Shown: positions 55,506-64,000, numbered from the stretch's first letter. The stretch: DNA of 64,000 nucleotides from Azospirillum thermophilum (GCF_003130795.1 NZ_CP029357.1:186001-250000); one strand, 5' to 3'. A program made the numbers and translations. Notes: generated from the sequence alone by a model not told the origin.

Positions 55506-58500
55506 TCACGCCGGCTCGCGTTCGCGCAGGGCGTCGATGGTGGCGCGCAGCAGATCGCCCAGCCCGGCGGCCAGCCGCCGCGCCTCCGCCGGTTCCGCCG
55601 TCTCGATGGTCAGGGCGAAGTCGCCGAGCCGCGCCGCCCCGGCGTTCCACGCCACGCCCTTCAGCGTGTGGGCCGGCAGCCGGTGGTCCTCGCCGGCATC
55701 CAGCGCCCGGATCAGGGCGTCGACCTGCTCCTGCGCCGCCACCTCCAGGAAGCGCACCGTCTCGCCCCAGCGGGCCGGCCCCAGCGCCCCCTCCAGCATG
55801 CGCACCTGCTCCTCGTCCAGCAGGCCGGCCAGCCGGCCGGAGGACGGCAGATGCACCCGGCTGCGCGTCGCCTCCATCACCGAGGTCATCTCGGCGAACA
55901 GCACCGCCGGGCGCACCGGCTTCGGCACATAGCCGTCCATGCCGGCCGCCGCGCAGTCCGGCCGCGCCGTGCCGGAGGCCTGCGCCGTCAGCGCGATCAC
56001 CGGGACGAGGCCGGCGGGCGGCGGCAGCGCGCGGATGCGCCGCGTCGCCGCCATGCCGTCCAGCACCGGCATCTGGATGTCCATCAGGATCAGGTCGAAC
56101 CCGCCGGAGGCGGCCAGCCGCACGGCCTCCTCGCCGTCGGCCGCCGTCACCACCGTGTGGCCGGACCGCTCCAGCAGCATCCGCACGATGTCGCGGTTGA
56201 TGGCGTTGTCGTCCACCGCCAGCACCCGCATCGGCGGCAGCGCATGCGTCCCCGCGGCGGCCTCCGTCTCCTCCGTGCGCAGCAGGGCCGGGTCGCCCTC
56301 CCCGCAGGCGATGGTGAAGCGGAAGACGCTGCCGCGGCCGGGGGCGCTGTCCACCGTGATGTCGCCGCCCAGCAGCAGGCACAGCTCGCGGCAGATCGCC
56401 AGCCCCAGCCCGGTGCCGCCGAAGCGCCGGGTGATCGATCCGTCGGCCTGGGTGAAGCGGTCGAACAGGCTGGGCAGCACCTCGGGGTTGATGCCGATCC
56501 CGGTATCCTCCACCTCGAAGTCCAGCAGGAACCGCCCGTCCTCCAGGTCCCGGCCGCGCCGGCCGCGGATCGCCACATGGCCGGCCTCGGTGAACTTGAT
56601 GGCGTTGCCGATCAGGTTGAACAGGATCTGGCGCAGCCGCGCCCCGTCGGTCACCACCGCGTCCGGCGTGCGCGGCAGCAGCCGCCAGGACAGGCGCAGC
56701 CCCTTCTCCTCCGCCCGCGGGCGCAGCACCTGCACCACCGCCTCCAGCAGCGCCGCGGGAGAGACCGTGGCCGTCTCCACCGTCACCCGTCCGGCCTCCA
56801 GCTTGGAGAAGTCGAGGATGTCGTCCAGCAGGCCCAGCAGCCCCTCCGCCGACTGCCGGGCGATGTCCGCCAGCCGCTTCTGCTCCGGCTCCAGCGGCTC
56901 GGCGCCCAGCAGGGTCACCGTCCCCAGCACCCCGTTCATCGGCGTGCGGATCTCGTGGCTGATGGTCGCCAGGAACTCGCTCTTCATGCGGCTGGCATGC
57001 TCGGCGCTGTCGCGGGCGCGCCGCAGCTCCGCCTCGATCTGCTTGCTGGCGGAGATGTCGCGGACGATCCCGATGAAGAACTCGTCGCCGCCGCTGCGCC
57101 AGTTGGACAGCGCGATCTCCACCGGCAGCAGCGTCCCGTCGGCGCAGCGCGCGGTCAGCTCCCGCAGCGTCCCGACCGGCGTCTTCCGGCCGCTCCGGCG
57201 ATAGGCGCGGTAATAGCCGGGATGCTCCGCGGCATAGGGCTCCGGCATCAGCATGGCGATGTTGTTGCCGCAGACCTCCACCTCGCTCCAGCCGAACAGC
57301 CGCTCCGCCGCGGGGTTGAAGCCGACGACGGTGCCCTCGGCGTCCGTCACGATGATCGGCTGGCCGACCGCCTTGAACATCGCGCGGTAGCGCCGCTCGC
57401 TCGCCGCCAGGGCGCGTTCCGCCCGCCGGCGGTCGGTGATGTCGGAGCCCGATCCGCGATAGCCCTGGAACTGCCCCTGCGGATCGAAGACCGGCGTGCC
57501 GCTGACCGACCAGATCCGCCGCTCGCCCTCCGGGGTCTCCACCGCATACTCGAAGCCGCGGAAGGGCTCGTGCCGGTCCAGCGTCTCCTGGTGGCGGCGC
57601 CAGTGCTCCTCGTCGCCGGGCTCGCGCAGCGCCACCTCGTCGCGGCGGCGGCCGACGATGCGGTCGCCGATGCCGGACGGCCCCTGCGGCCCGCCGGAAT
57701 AGCCGGTGAAGCGCAGGTCCGGCCCCATCTCCCAGAACCAGTCCGACGCCGTCTCCACGATGTCGCGCAGCCGCTGCTCGCTGCCGCTCAGCCGCTCGGC
57801 CGTCTCGGCCAGCGCCGCGGCGACGCGCGCCTGCCGCCGCGCCTGCCAGGAGACCAGCAGAGCCACCACCAGCAGCAGCCCGCTGACCGCCCCGGCGCCG
57901 CTCAGGTAGGTCTGCCGGCGCGCCCGCACGTCGGCCAGGAACTCCGCCTCCTCGAAGCCGGCCAGCACGATCAGCGGATAGCCCGGCACCTCGCGGAACC
58001 CCAGCAGCCGCGTCACCCCGTCGATGGTGCTGACGCTGCGCTGGAATCCCTCCGGCGCGGCGGTCGCGGCGGCGAAGACGGGGGAGCCGGACAGGTCCTG
58101 CCCGATGATCGTCTCATCCATCACCGAGCGGGCGCGCAGGATGCCGTCGCGCCCCAGGATGGTGACGACGCCGCGCCTGCCCACCTCCAGGTCGTCGAAG
58201 GTCCGGCTGAAATAGAAGGGGTCGAGCGAGATGACGATCATCCCGGCGAACCGCCCGTCCGGCCCGTCGATGCGGCGGCTGAGCTGGATCGACCATTTGC
58301 CCGACGCCCGGCCGTAGACCGGCCGGCTGATGAACAGCCCCTGGACCCTGCCCTCCTTGTGGACGCGGAAATGCTCGCGGTCGGCCAGGTTCACCCGCGG
58401 CGGCGGCCCGTCGACGCTGGTCTGCACGAGGTCGCCCTTCTCGTCGGTGTAGGCGAGCTGCAGCAGAAGCTCCGACCCCTCCACCGCGTTGCGCAGCACG

Positions 58501-58814
58501 GCGCCCAGGTCCGGATTGTTGAAGCCGAAGCGGCCGAGGTCGAAGGCCAGGAACGCCAGGATCTGGTCGGCGCCGGAGATGGCGCGGACGGTCTGCTCGG
58601 CGATCGAGCGGGTCAGGTTCGCGGTGTCGCGCCGCGCCCGCTCCATCGCCTCCTTGCCCTCGCGGTCGCTCAGCGCCAGGGCGGCCGCCCACACCGCGAC
58701 CGCCAGGATGATCCCGCCGATCCACACCGAAACGGCAAGGCGAAGGGCCGGACTGCCCGCCGCATCGCTCGGCCCGCCGCCTTGGCCCGGCTTCTCTCCC
58801 GCAGACCAGATCAT
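55506..58814 (-). CDS. Hybrid sensor histidine kinase (dCache-PAS-PAS-HisKA-HATPase-REC-Hpt)
   Basis: About 1102 residues. TM1 is about 27-48. A periplasmic double Cache (SADQILAFLAFDLGRFGFNN, NLADREHFRVHKEGRVQGLF, ISLDPFYFSRTFDDL) runs to about 290, then TM2. Two PAS domains follow, the second with GFNPAAERLFGWSEVEVCGN. HisKA has H620 in SHEIRTPMNGVLG, and the HATPase has IGNAIKFTEAG and FGGTGLGLAIC. A receiver domain has D912 (LILMDIQMPV) and a C-terminal Hpt domain has H1049 (AHTLKGVAWNAG). This is a full His-Asp-His relay needing an external regulator, perhaps a single-domain receiver such as that at 44859. ATG 58814 is chosen; the frame is open to 58910 only via TTG. Confidence 0.92.
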   Translation of the reverse strand: MIWSAGEKPGQGGGPSDAAGSPALRLAVSVWIGGIILAVAVWAAALALSDREGKEAMERARRDTANLTRSIAEQTVRAISGADQILAFLAFDLGRFGFNNPDLGAVLRNAVEGSELLLQLAYTDEKGDLVQTSVDGPPPRVNLADREHFRVHKEGRVQGLFISRPVYGRASGKWSIQLSRRIDGPDGRFAGMIVISLDPFYFSRTFDDLEVGRRGVVTILGRDGILRARSVMDETIIGQDLSGSPVFAAATAAPEGFQRSVSTIDGVTRLLGFREVPGYPLIVLAGFEEAEFLADVRARRQTYLSGAGAVSGLLLVVALLVSWQARRQARVAAALAETAERLSGSEQRLRDIVETASDWFWEMGPDLRFTGYSGGPQGPSGIGDRIVGRRRDEVALREPGDEEHWRRHQETLDRHEPFRGFEYAVETPEGERRIWSVSGTPVFDPQGQFQGYRGSGSDITDRRRAERALAASERRYRAMFKAVGQPIIVTDAEGTVVGFNPAAERLFGWSEVEVCGNNIAMLMPEPYAAEHPGYYRAYRRSGRKTPVGTLRELTARCADGTLLPVEIALSNWRSGGDEFFIGIVRDISASKQIEAELRRARDSAEHASRMKSEFLATISHEIRTPMNGVLGTVTLLGAEPLEPEQKRLADIARQSAEGLLGLLDDILDFSKLEAGRVTVETATVSPAALLEAVVQVLRPRAEEKGLRLSWRLLPRTPDAVVTDGARLRQILFNLIGNAIKFTEAGHVAIRGRRGRDLEDGRFLLDFEVEDTGIGINPEVLPSLFDRFTQADGSITRRFGGTGLGLAICRELCLLLGGDITVDSAPGRGSVFRFTIACGEGDPALLRTEETEAAAGTHALPPMRVLAVDDNAINRDIVRMLLERSGHTVVTAADGEEAVRLAASGGFDLILMDIQMPVLDGMAATRRIRALPPPAGLVPVIALTAQASGTARPDCAAAGMDGYVPKPVRPAVLFAEMTSVMEATRSRVHLPSSGRLAGLLDEEQVRMLEGALGPARWGETVRFLEVAAQEQVDALIRALDAGEDHRLPAHTLKGVAWNAGAARLGDFALTIETAEPAEARRLAAGLGDLLRATIDALREREPA

Positions 58815-58980
58815 CCAACCGCCCCCGCCCGACCGAAACACCAGCTCCGCGTGTCGGGCGGCAATCTTCGGCAAGAGCAGACTGCATCGCCGCACCAACA
58901 GTTCGGTCAATATACCGGGACGGGTCCTTTCAAAGACTTAACGACACCCGGACTAGGGGTTTTCCCTCATCGCTCCTCCA

Positions 58981-60534
58981 TCACGCGAAGCTCTTGCGCA
59001 ATTCGCGCTTCAGCAGCTTTCCCGCGGTGTTGCGGGGAAGCTGGTCGAGGAACTCGATCCGCTTGGGCAGCTTGAAGTGCGCCAGATGGCCGCGGCAATG
59101 CTCGATCAGCTCCTCCGGCGTCACGCTCCGCCCTTCGCGCAGCACGATGAAGGCGCTGATCGCCTCGATCCATTTCGGATCCGGCAGGGCCACCACCGCC
59201 ACCTCCGCCACCGCCGGGTGGGTGTAGAGCGCCTCCTCCACCTCGCGGCTGGCGACCAGCACGCCGCCGGTGTTGATGACGTCCTTGATGCGGTCGACGA
59301 TGTAGAGATAGCCCTCCTCGTCGAGATAGCCGACGTCGCCGGAATGGAACCAGCCGCCGGCGAAGGCCTCCGCCGTCTCCGCCTCCTTGCCCCAATAGCC
59401 GGCCATGAGCTGCGGCGAGCGGTGGACGATCTCGCCATGGGTGCCCGGCGGCACGTCGCGCATCTCCGGATCGACCACCCGCGTCTCGACGTTCAGCACC
59501 GGCCGCCCCGCCGAGGCCGGGCGCGCCTCGTGCTCCTCCGGGCGCAGCACGGTGGCGAGCGGCCCGATCTCGCTCTGGCCGTAGCAGTTGTAGACGCCGG
59601 CGTTCGGCAGGCGCTGCCGCAGTTCCTGCAGCACCGGCACCGGCATGATCGAGGCGCCGTAATAGAGCTTCTGCAGCGACCCCAGCTCGTGCCGGTCGAA
59701 GTCGCCGTGGCGCAGCAGCCCCACCCACACCGTCGGCGGCGCGAAGAAGGAGGTGATGCGGTGCCGCTCGATCAGCTCCAGGCAGCGCTTCAGCGCCGGC
59801 GCCTGGATCAGCAGCGTCGTCGCGCCGATCAGCAGCTGCGGCATCAGGAAGACGTGCATCTGCGCCGAATGGTAGAGCGGCAGCGCCGCCAGCGACCGGT
59901 CGCCGCGCTCGAAGCCGCAGTCGTGGATGGCGCTCTGGTACTCCGCCAGCAGCGCGCCGTGGGTCATCATCGCCCCCTTGGGCGCCGCCGTGGTGCCGGA
60001 GGTGTAGAGAAGCTGCGCCACGTCGTCGGCCGACACCTGCGCCGTCACCTCGTCCGGCGCCGTCCCGTCCAGCGCTACCGCCAGGACATCCAGGGCGAGA
60101 CCGTCCGGCGCCTCCGGCCCGCCGGTCAGGCTGCCGTACAGCTCGACCCGGCCGGTGGCGCGCACGCCCTCCAGGCTGGCGCCGAGGTCGGCGTCGAACA
60201 GCACCATCCGGGCGCCCGACTGCCCGACGATGTAGGACAGCTCCTCCCCGGTCAGGGCGTAGTTGACCGGCACATGGATGAATCCGCCGACGGCGCAGCC
60301 CAGCCAGGCCACCACATAGGCGTCGGAGTTGCGGCCATAGGCCGCCACCCGGTCGCCCGGCCGCAGACCGAGGTCGGACAGCCGCCGCGCCACCCGGCGG
60401 GCGGCGGTGCGCAGCCCGGCGAAGCTCCACTCCCGCCCCTCGCAGGTCAAGGCGGTGCGCGCGCCGTTGCGCCGGGCGGTGCGGTCCAGCGCCGCGCCGA
60501 TGCTGTTGGTCCGGGTGATGGCGATGCTGTCCAT
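58981..60534 (-). CDS. AMP-dependent acyl-CoA synthetase (ANL superfamily)
   Basis: 517 residues. The P-loop LLYTSGTTAAPKGAMMTH, core motif NCYGQSEIGPLATVL, hinge YIVDRIKDVINTGG and C-terminal NTAGKLLKRELRKSF with the catalytic lysine are all present. It activates a carboxylic acid to its CoA thioester via an adenylate. Divergent from a TetR regulator that is followed by a hydroxyacid dehydrogenase and a beta-keto acid cleavage enzyme, so the acid may belong to that pathway. Related to long- and medium-chain ligases; chain length not predictable. Confidence 0.93.
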   Translation of the reverse strand: MDSIAITRTNSIGAALDRTARRNGARTALTCEGREWSFAGLRTAARRVARRLSDLGLRPGDRVAAYGRNSDAYVVAWLGCAVGGFIHVPVNYALTGEELSYIVGQSGARMVLFDADLGASLEGVRATGRVELYGSLTGGPEAPDGLALDVLAVALDGTAPDEVTAQVSADDVAQLLYTSGTTAAPKGAMMTHGALLAEYQSAIHDCGFERGDRSLAALPLYHSAQMHVFLMPQLLIGATTLLIQAPALKRCLELIERHRITSFFAPPTVWVGLLRHGDFDRHELGSLQKLYYGASIMPVPVLQELRQRLPNAGVYNCYGQSEIGPLATVLRPEEHEARPASAGRPVLNVETRVVDPEMRDVPPGTHGEIVHRSPQLMAGYWGKEAETAEAFAGGWFHSGDVGYLDEEGYLYIVDRIKDVINTGGVLVASREVEEALYTHPAVAEVAVVALPDPKWIEAISAFIVLREGRSVTPEELIEHCRGHLAHFKLPKRIEFLDQLPRNTAGKLLKRELRKSFA

Positions 60535-60770
60535 GGCGTGCGTTTCCTCCCCCTGCGTTCCGGTCGTGCTTTTTCGGCTGCCGTCCGCGGTCCCTGCCGG
60601 CGGACGCCAACATACCTGTTGGAAGCCATGTTACTTACGGGTAGGATACTCGCGACCGATCGCCTGTTCAACAGTTGGCTGGGCCACCAGAATGGCGGGC
60701 CTGGACGGGGAACCGGGCGGCGTGCGAGGACTGGGCGAAGGACCGGATGCAGCAAAGGACTGACCGCGCC

Positions 60771-61508
60771 ATGTCGGACGCCTCCCTCAGCGATTCTCCC
60801 TGGAAGCCCACCCCCGACCGCCGGACCGAGCGGGAGGCCAAGCGCATCGCCGTTCTGCGCACCGCCGCCCGCGCCTTCAACGAGATGGGCTACCACACCA
60901 CCTCGCTCGACGACATCGCGCGGCGGCTCAACGTCACCAAGCCGACCATCTACTACTATGTCCGGAACAAGGAGGAGATCCTGTTCGAATGCGTCCGCAT
61001 CGGGCTGGAGATGCTGGACGAGGCGTCGAACGAGGTGATGGGCCACGGCGGCAGCGCGCACGAGGAGCTGATCGCCGTGATGCGCCGCTATGTCGAGATC
61101 GTCACCATGGATTTCGGCATGTGCGTGATCCGCGTCGGCGAGGAGCCGCTGACCGAGGACAGCCGCCGCACGCTGCGCGGCCTGAAGCGCAGCATCGACC
61201 GCAAGTTCCGCGGCCTGATCGAACGCGGCGTGGCGGAGGGCTCCATCGGCCCCTGCGACCCGAAGATCGCCGCCTTCACGCTGGCCGGCGCCCTGAGCTG
61301 GATCGCCCGCTGGTACCGGCCGGACGGCGATCTGTCGGTGGAGGAGATCGCCGACGGCTGCATCGCCCTGCTGATGACCGGGCTGGCGGCGGGGACGCCG
61401 CCGCGCGCCCGGACGCAGGCCGGCCAGAAACAACCCAACGGGACATCCAGGGGGAGAAGGGGGGAGAATGACCACCGAGAAGAGGACGCCGGATCCGGCG
61501 GAGGTTGA
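60771..61508 (+). CDS. TetR/AcrR-family regulator
   Basis: About 245 residues. The TetR DNA-binding domain is VLRTAARAFNEMGYHTTSLD, DIARRLNVTKPTIYYYVRNK and EEILFECV. The C-terminal ligand domain belongs to the FadR/KstR2-like group controlling acyl-CoA metabolism (FRGLIERGVAEGSIGPCDPK, AGALSWIARWYRPDGDLSVE). ATG 60771 is preferred (AAAGGA upstream); ATG 60747 adds eight residues. Its 3' end overlaps the next gene by 41 bases. Divergent from the acyl-CoA synthetase; likely represses both directions. Confidence 0.9.
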   Translation: MSDASLSDSPWKPTPDRRTEREAKRIAVLRTAARAFNEMGYHTTSLDDIARRLNVTKPTIYYYVRNKEEILFECVRIGLEMLDEASNEVMGHGGSAHEELIAVMRRYVEIVTMDFGMCVIRVGEEPLTEDSRRTLRGLKRSIDRKFRGLIERGVAEGSIGPCDPKIAAFTLAGALSWIARWYRPDGDLSVEEIADGCIALLMTGLAAGTPPRARTQAGQKQPNGTSRGRRGENDHREEDAGSGGG

Positions 61509-62442
61509 CCGCGTCGCCGTCATCGGCGCCGGCACCATCGGGGCGGGCTGGACCGCCCTGTTCCTGGCCCGCGGCCTGAGCGTCGCCGTCAGCGATCCCG
61601 ACCCGGCGGCCGAAAGGGCGGTGCAGCAGTATATCGACCGCGCCTGGCCGGCGCTGGAACGGCTGGGCCTGTCGCCCGGCGCCAGGCGCGACAACTGGTT
61701 CTTCCACACCGACCCGGGCGTCGCCGCCCGCGGCGCCCGCTTCGTCCAGGAAAGCGCCCCGGAGCGCGCCGCGGTCAAGCGCGAGATTTACGGGATCCTG
61801 GAGGACATCGTCGGCGACGGCGTGGTCATCGCCTCCAGCACCTCCGGCCTGATGATGAGCGACCTGCAGGCCGCCTGCCGCCTGCCCCGGCGCTTCGCGG
61901 TCGGCCATCCCTTCAACCCGCCGCACCTCATCCCGCTGGTCGAGGTGGTCGGCGGCGACCGCACGGCGCCCGAGACGCTCGACTGGCTGATGGCCTTCTA
62001 CCGCCGTGTCGGCAAGCGGCCGATCCGGCTGAACCGCGAGGTGCCCGGCCATCTCGCCAACCGGCTGCAGGCCGCGCTGTGGCGCGAGGCGGTGCATGCC
62101 GTCGCCAGCGGCCTCGCCAGCGTCGAGGACGTCGACACCGCCATTTCCGAGGGGCCGGGCCTGCGCTGGGCTCTGATGGGGCCGGCGATGATCTTCAACC
62201 TCGCCGGCGGCCCCGGCGGGATGGCCCATTTCCTCGACCACATCGGCCCGTCGATGGAGGGCTGGTGGCGCGATCTCGGCAGCCCGGCGATGACGCCGGA
62301 GATCGCCCGCCGGCTGGCCGAAGGGGTCGCGGCGGAGGCGCACGGCCGCACCACCGCCGAGATCGCCGCGGAGCGCGACCGGCTGCTGCTCGCCCTGATC
62401 GAGCTGCTGCAGCGCGAGCGCGCCGCCGCTGCTCCAGCCTGA
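61468..62442 (+). CDS. 3-hydroxyacyl-CoA dehydrogenase-family protein (carnitine dehydrogenase / lambda-crystallin type)
   Basis: A 324-residue NAD-dependent 3-hydroxyacid dehydrogenase. Rossmann motif VAVIGAGTIGAGWTALFLAR; FVQESAPERAAVKREIY; catalytic region SSTSGLMMSDLQAACRLPRR then VGHPFNPPHLIPLVEVVG; C-terminal domain with LRWALMGPAMIFNLAGGPGG. Short single-chain members of this group act on L-carnitine or L-gulonate-like 3-hydroxyacids instead of CoA esters. A BKACE gene follows, the same partner as in carnitine degradation, so oxidation of carnitine or an analogue to its 3-keto form is plausible but unproven. ATG 61468 overlaps the TetR gene by 41 bases. Confidence 0.85.
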   Translation: MTTEKRTPDPAEVDRVAVIGAGTIGAGWTALFLARGLSVAVSDPDPAAERAVQQYIDRAWPALERLGLSPGARRDNWFFHTDPGVAARGARFVQESAPERAAVKREIYGILEDIVGDGVVIASSTSGLMMSDLQAACRLPRRFAVGHPFNPPHLIPLVEVVGGDRTAPETLDWLMAFYRRVGKRPIRLNREVPGHLANRLQAALWREAVHAVASGLASVEDVDTAISEGPGLRWALMGPAMIFNLAGGPGGMAHFLDHIGPSMEGWWRDLGSPAMTPEIARRLAEGVAAEAHGRTTAEIAAERDRLLLALIELLQRERAAAAPA

Positions 62443-62498
62443 AGAAGGGGCTGGCCGAAAGACCGCCTGACGAAGAAACGAAACCGGAGGGACGATCC

Positions 62499-63431
62499 AT
62501 GAAGCGTGCCGACAAGGTCATCATCACCTGCGCCGTCACCGGCTCCATCCACACCCCCACCATGTCGCCGCACCTGCCGGTGACGCCGGACGAGATCACC
62601 GCCCAGGCGGTGGCGGCGGCGGAGGCCGGGGCGGCGATGCTGCATCTCCACGCCCGCGATCCGCAGACCGGCAAGCCCAGCCCCTCGCCCGACCTGTTCA
62701 TGGAGTTCCTGCCGCGCATCAAGCAGCAGACCGGCGCCATCCTGAACATCACCACCGGCGGCGGGCTGGGCATGACGCTGGACGAGCGTCTGGCGGCGGC
62801 CAGGCGGGCGCAGCCGGAGGTGGCGTCGATGAACATGGGCTCGATGAACTTCAACATCTCCGGCGCCGCCGCGAAGTTCGACAGCTTCAGGCACGATTGG
62901 GAGCGCCCCTATCTGGAGGGCACCAGGGACCTGATCCTCTCCAACACCTTCGCCCAGATCGAGCGGGGGATGCGCGAGCTGGGCGACCTCGGCACCCGCT
63001 TCGAGTTCGAGTGCTACGACGTCAGCCACCTCTACAACCTCGCCCATTTCGCCGAGCGCGGCATCGTCGAGCCGCCCTTCTTCATCCAGTGCATCTTCGG
63101 CATCCTCGGCGGCATCGGCGCCGACCCGGAGAACCTGATGCACATGCGCACGACGGCCGACCGGCTGTTCGGCAGCGACTACTACCTCTCGGTCCTGGCC
63201 GCCGGGCGCCACCAGATGCCCTTCGTGACGATGAGCGCCATCCTCGGCGGCAACGTCCGCGTCGGGCTGGAGGACAGCCTCTATGCCGGCAAGGGCAGGC
63301 TCGCCACCTCGAACGCCGAGCAGGTCGCCAGGATCCGCCGCATCCTCGACGAGTTGAGCCTGGAGGTCGCCACGCCCGACGAGGCCCGCGCGATGCTCCG
63401 GACCAAGGGCGGCGACAACGTCGCGTTCTGA
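62499..63431 (+). CDS. BKACE family beta-keto acid cleavage enzyme (DUF849)
   Basis: A 310-residue zinc TIM-barrel. Zinc ligands are in AAMLHLHARDPQTGKPSPS (H-x-H), with GAILNITTGGG and FIQCIFGILGGIGADPENL around the acetyl-CoA/keto-acid site; GGNVRVGLEDSLYAGKG near the C-terminus is the family hallmark. It condenses a beta-keto acid with acetyl-CoA to give acetoacetate and a new CoA ester. Substrates differ widely (3-keto-5-aminohexanoate, dehydrocarnitine and others). CCGGAGGGACG precedes ATG 62499. Follows the dehydrogenase by 56 bases. Confidence 0.93.
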   Translation: MKRADKVIITCAVTGSIHTPTMSPHLPVTPDEITAQAVAAAEAGAAMLHLHARDPQTGKPSPSPDLFMEFLPRIKQQTGAILNITTGGGLGMTLDERLAAARRAQPEVASMNMGSMNFNISGAAAKFDSFRHDWERPYLEGTRDLILSNTFAQIERGMRELGDLGTRFEFECYDVSHLYNLAHFAERGIVEPPFFIQCIFGILGGIGADPENLMHMRTTADRLFGSDYYLSVLAAGRHQMPFVTMSAILGGNVRVGLEDSLYAGKGRLATSNAEQVARIRRILDELSLEVATPDEARAMLRTKGGDNVAF

Positions 63432-63465
63432 CGGGGGCGCCTTCTGATTGGGGCCGCCTTCCGAC

Positions 63466-63489
63466 GGGGCCGCATGCCGACGCGGCCCC
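63466..63489 (+). other. GC hairpin between BKACE and binding-protein genes
   Basis: Perfect 8-base arms GGGGCCGC / GCGGCCCC around an 8-base loop, 35 bases after the BKACE stop. Without a T-run it may be a partial attenuator that raises binding-protein output relative to the enzymes, or an mRNA end. Confidence 0.4.
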
Positions 63490-63556
63490 CATCCGCCGGG
63501 CACCGAGCCCGATCCATAACCGCGTCAAATCATAATCAAGGAACAGGAGGAAACGC

Positions 63557-64000
63557 ATGAACCGTCTGGTGCTCATGGCCGGAGTCTGTGCCGCCGCCCT
63601 CACCGCCGGGGCCGCCCTGGCGCAAACCGCCCCGGCCCAAATCTCCGACGACAAGGTCAAGATCGCCGTGCTCAACGACATGGCCGGCGTCTATGCCGAC
63701 CCCACCGGCATGGGATCGGTCGAGGCGGTGCGCATGGCGGTGGAGGAGATGGGCGGCAAGGTCGCCGGCAAGCCCGTCGAGGTCATCTTCGCCGACCACC
63801 AGAACAAGCCCGACGTCGGCGCCTCGCTCGCCAACAAATGGATCGATACCGAGCAGGTGGACGTGATCGTCGACGTCCCGACCTCGTCGGTGGCGCTGGC
63901 GGTGCAGGAGATCACCCGGCAGAAGAACCGCGTCTTCCTGATCTCCGGCGGCGGCGCGGCGCAGCTCACCGGCCCCGCCTGTTCGCCGACCACGGCGCAC
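63557..64000 (+). CDS. ABC transporter substrate-binding protein, branched-chain amino acid type (5' part; runs off right edge)
   Basis: The first 148 residues of a LivK-type periplasmic binding protein. A signal peptide (MNRLVLMAGVCAAALTAGAA) ends after ALA at about 22. The mature chain starts DDKVKIAVLNDMAGVYADPT and has VEVIFADHQNKPDVGASLAN, DVIVDVPTSSVALAVQEI and RVFLISGGGAAQLTG, typical of family members that bind aromatic or carboxylic compounds. GGAGGAAACGC precedes ATG 63557. It follows the BKACE gene in the same direction and may supply the substrate of that pathway. Confidence 0.9.
   Translation, partial: MNRLVLMAGVCAAALTAGAALAQTAPAQISDDKVKIAVLNDMAGVYADPTGMGSVEAVRMAVEEMGGKVAGKPVEVIFADHQNKPDVGASLANKWIDTEQVDVIVDVPTSSVALAVQEITRQKNRVFLISGGGAAQLTGPACSPTTAH

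Noticed and set aside
55488-59075. 1195-codon plus-strand open frame
   Set aside because: Antisense to the hybrid kinase, which has all catalytic motifs on the minus strand.
1-64000. tRNA, rRNA, insertion sequences or prophage genes
   Set aside because: No transposase, integrase, terminal inverted repeats or tRNA-like cloverleaf were recognised anywhere by eye; a dedicated scan (tRNAscan, IS database) would be decisive.

Overview
The window is very GC-rich and densely packed. It looks like chromosome or megaplasmid DNA of a metabolically versatile, motile alphaproteobacterium. Gene content (acetoin catabolism, several periplasmic-sensing kinases, an HWE-family kinase, HD-GYP, large RTX proteins, ABC sugar uptake) fits the Azospirillum / Rhodospirillales group, but that is an inference from content and base composition, not from a marker gene. 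I saw no rRNA, tRNA, CRISPR array, insertion sequence or phage module.

Layout. (1) 1-7981: a complete acetoin / 2,3-butanediol catabolic operon: the end of the sigma-54 activator AcoR, a consensus -24/-12 promoter with two upstream dyads, acoX, acoA, acoB, acoC, a BudC-type short-chain dehydrogenase, a zinc butanediol dehydrogenase split by a one-base frameshift, and a private lipoyl synthase. No E3 gene is present. (2) 8007-14829: a LacI-type repressor divergent from a YtfQ-YtfR-YtfT-YjfF type sugar ABC importer followed by a phytanoyl-CoA dioxygenase-family oxygenase, closed by a strong hairpin. (3) 14889-23550: a chemoreceptor, a MaoC/phosphotransacetylase fusion with an internal deletion, and the serine transporter/serine deaminase pair sdaC-sdaA. 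These are divergent from the pyruvate-sensing two-component system btsS-btsR, and a tandem BtsR-like box lies upstream of sdaC. (4) 23741-29599: a NodB deacetylase, two poorly characterised proteins, a GH1 beta-glucosidase, a Nudix hydrolase, a LysR regulator and a small membrane protein. (5) 29762-37370: an RND efflux operon led by an alpha/beta-hydrolase-fold protein that lacks its serine, then an SDR and an MFS exporter.

(6) 37406-42602: an ArsR-family regulator with a 15-bp tandem repeat, divergent from a decayed NIPSNAP / antibiotic-monooxygenase pair, then a 1269-residue RTX calcium-binding protein made of repeated modules and preceded by an AT-rich leader. (7) 43228-45758: an XRE regulator and an epimerase that share an inverted-repeat operator motif, a lone receiver domain and a GFA-family zinc protein. 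(8) 45852-52217: SDR, SDR, histidine phosphatase, APH-type kinase and ACAD10-type acyl-CoA dehydrogenase, divergent from a LysR regulator and a gamma-carbonic anhydrase. The kinase plus dehydrogenase pair resembles the 4-hydroxyacyl-CoA (levulinate-type) pathway. (9) 52260-58814: HD-GYP protein, HWE sensor kinase and a large hybrid kinase. (10) 58981-64000: acyl-CoA synthetase divergent from TetR, a 3-hydroxyacyl-CoA/carnitine-type dehydrogenase, a BKACE beta-keto acid cleavage enzyme and the start of a LivK-type binding protein.

The themes are C2-C4 carbon capture (acetoin, butanediol, serine/pyruvate), hydroxy-acid breakdown and environmental sensing. The observations I would look at first are the BtsR-like box in front of sdaC, the kinase/ACAD10 cluster, and the recurrent gene lesions (two single-base frameshifts, two in-frame internal deletions). 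The lesions could be biological or assembly artefacts.
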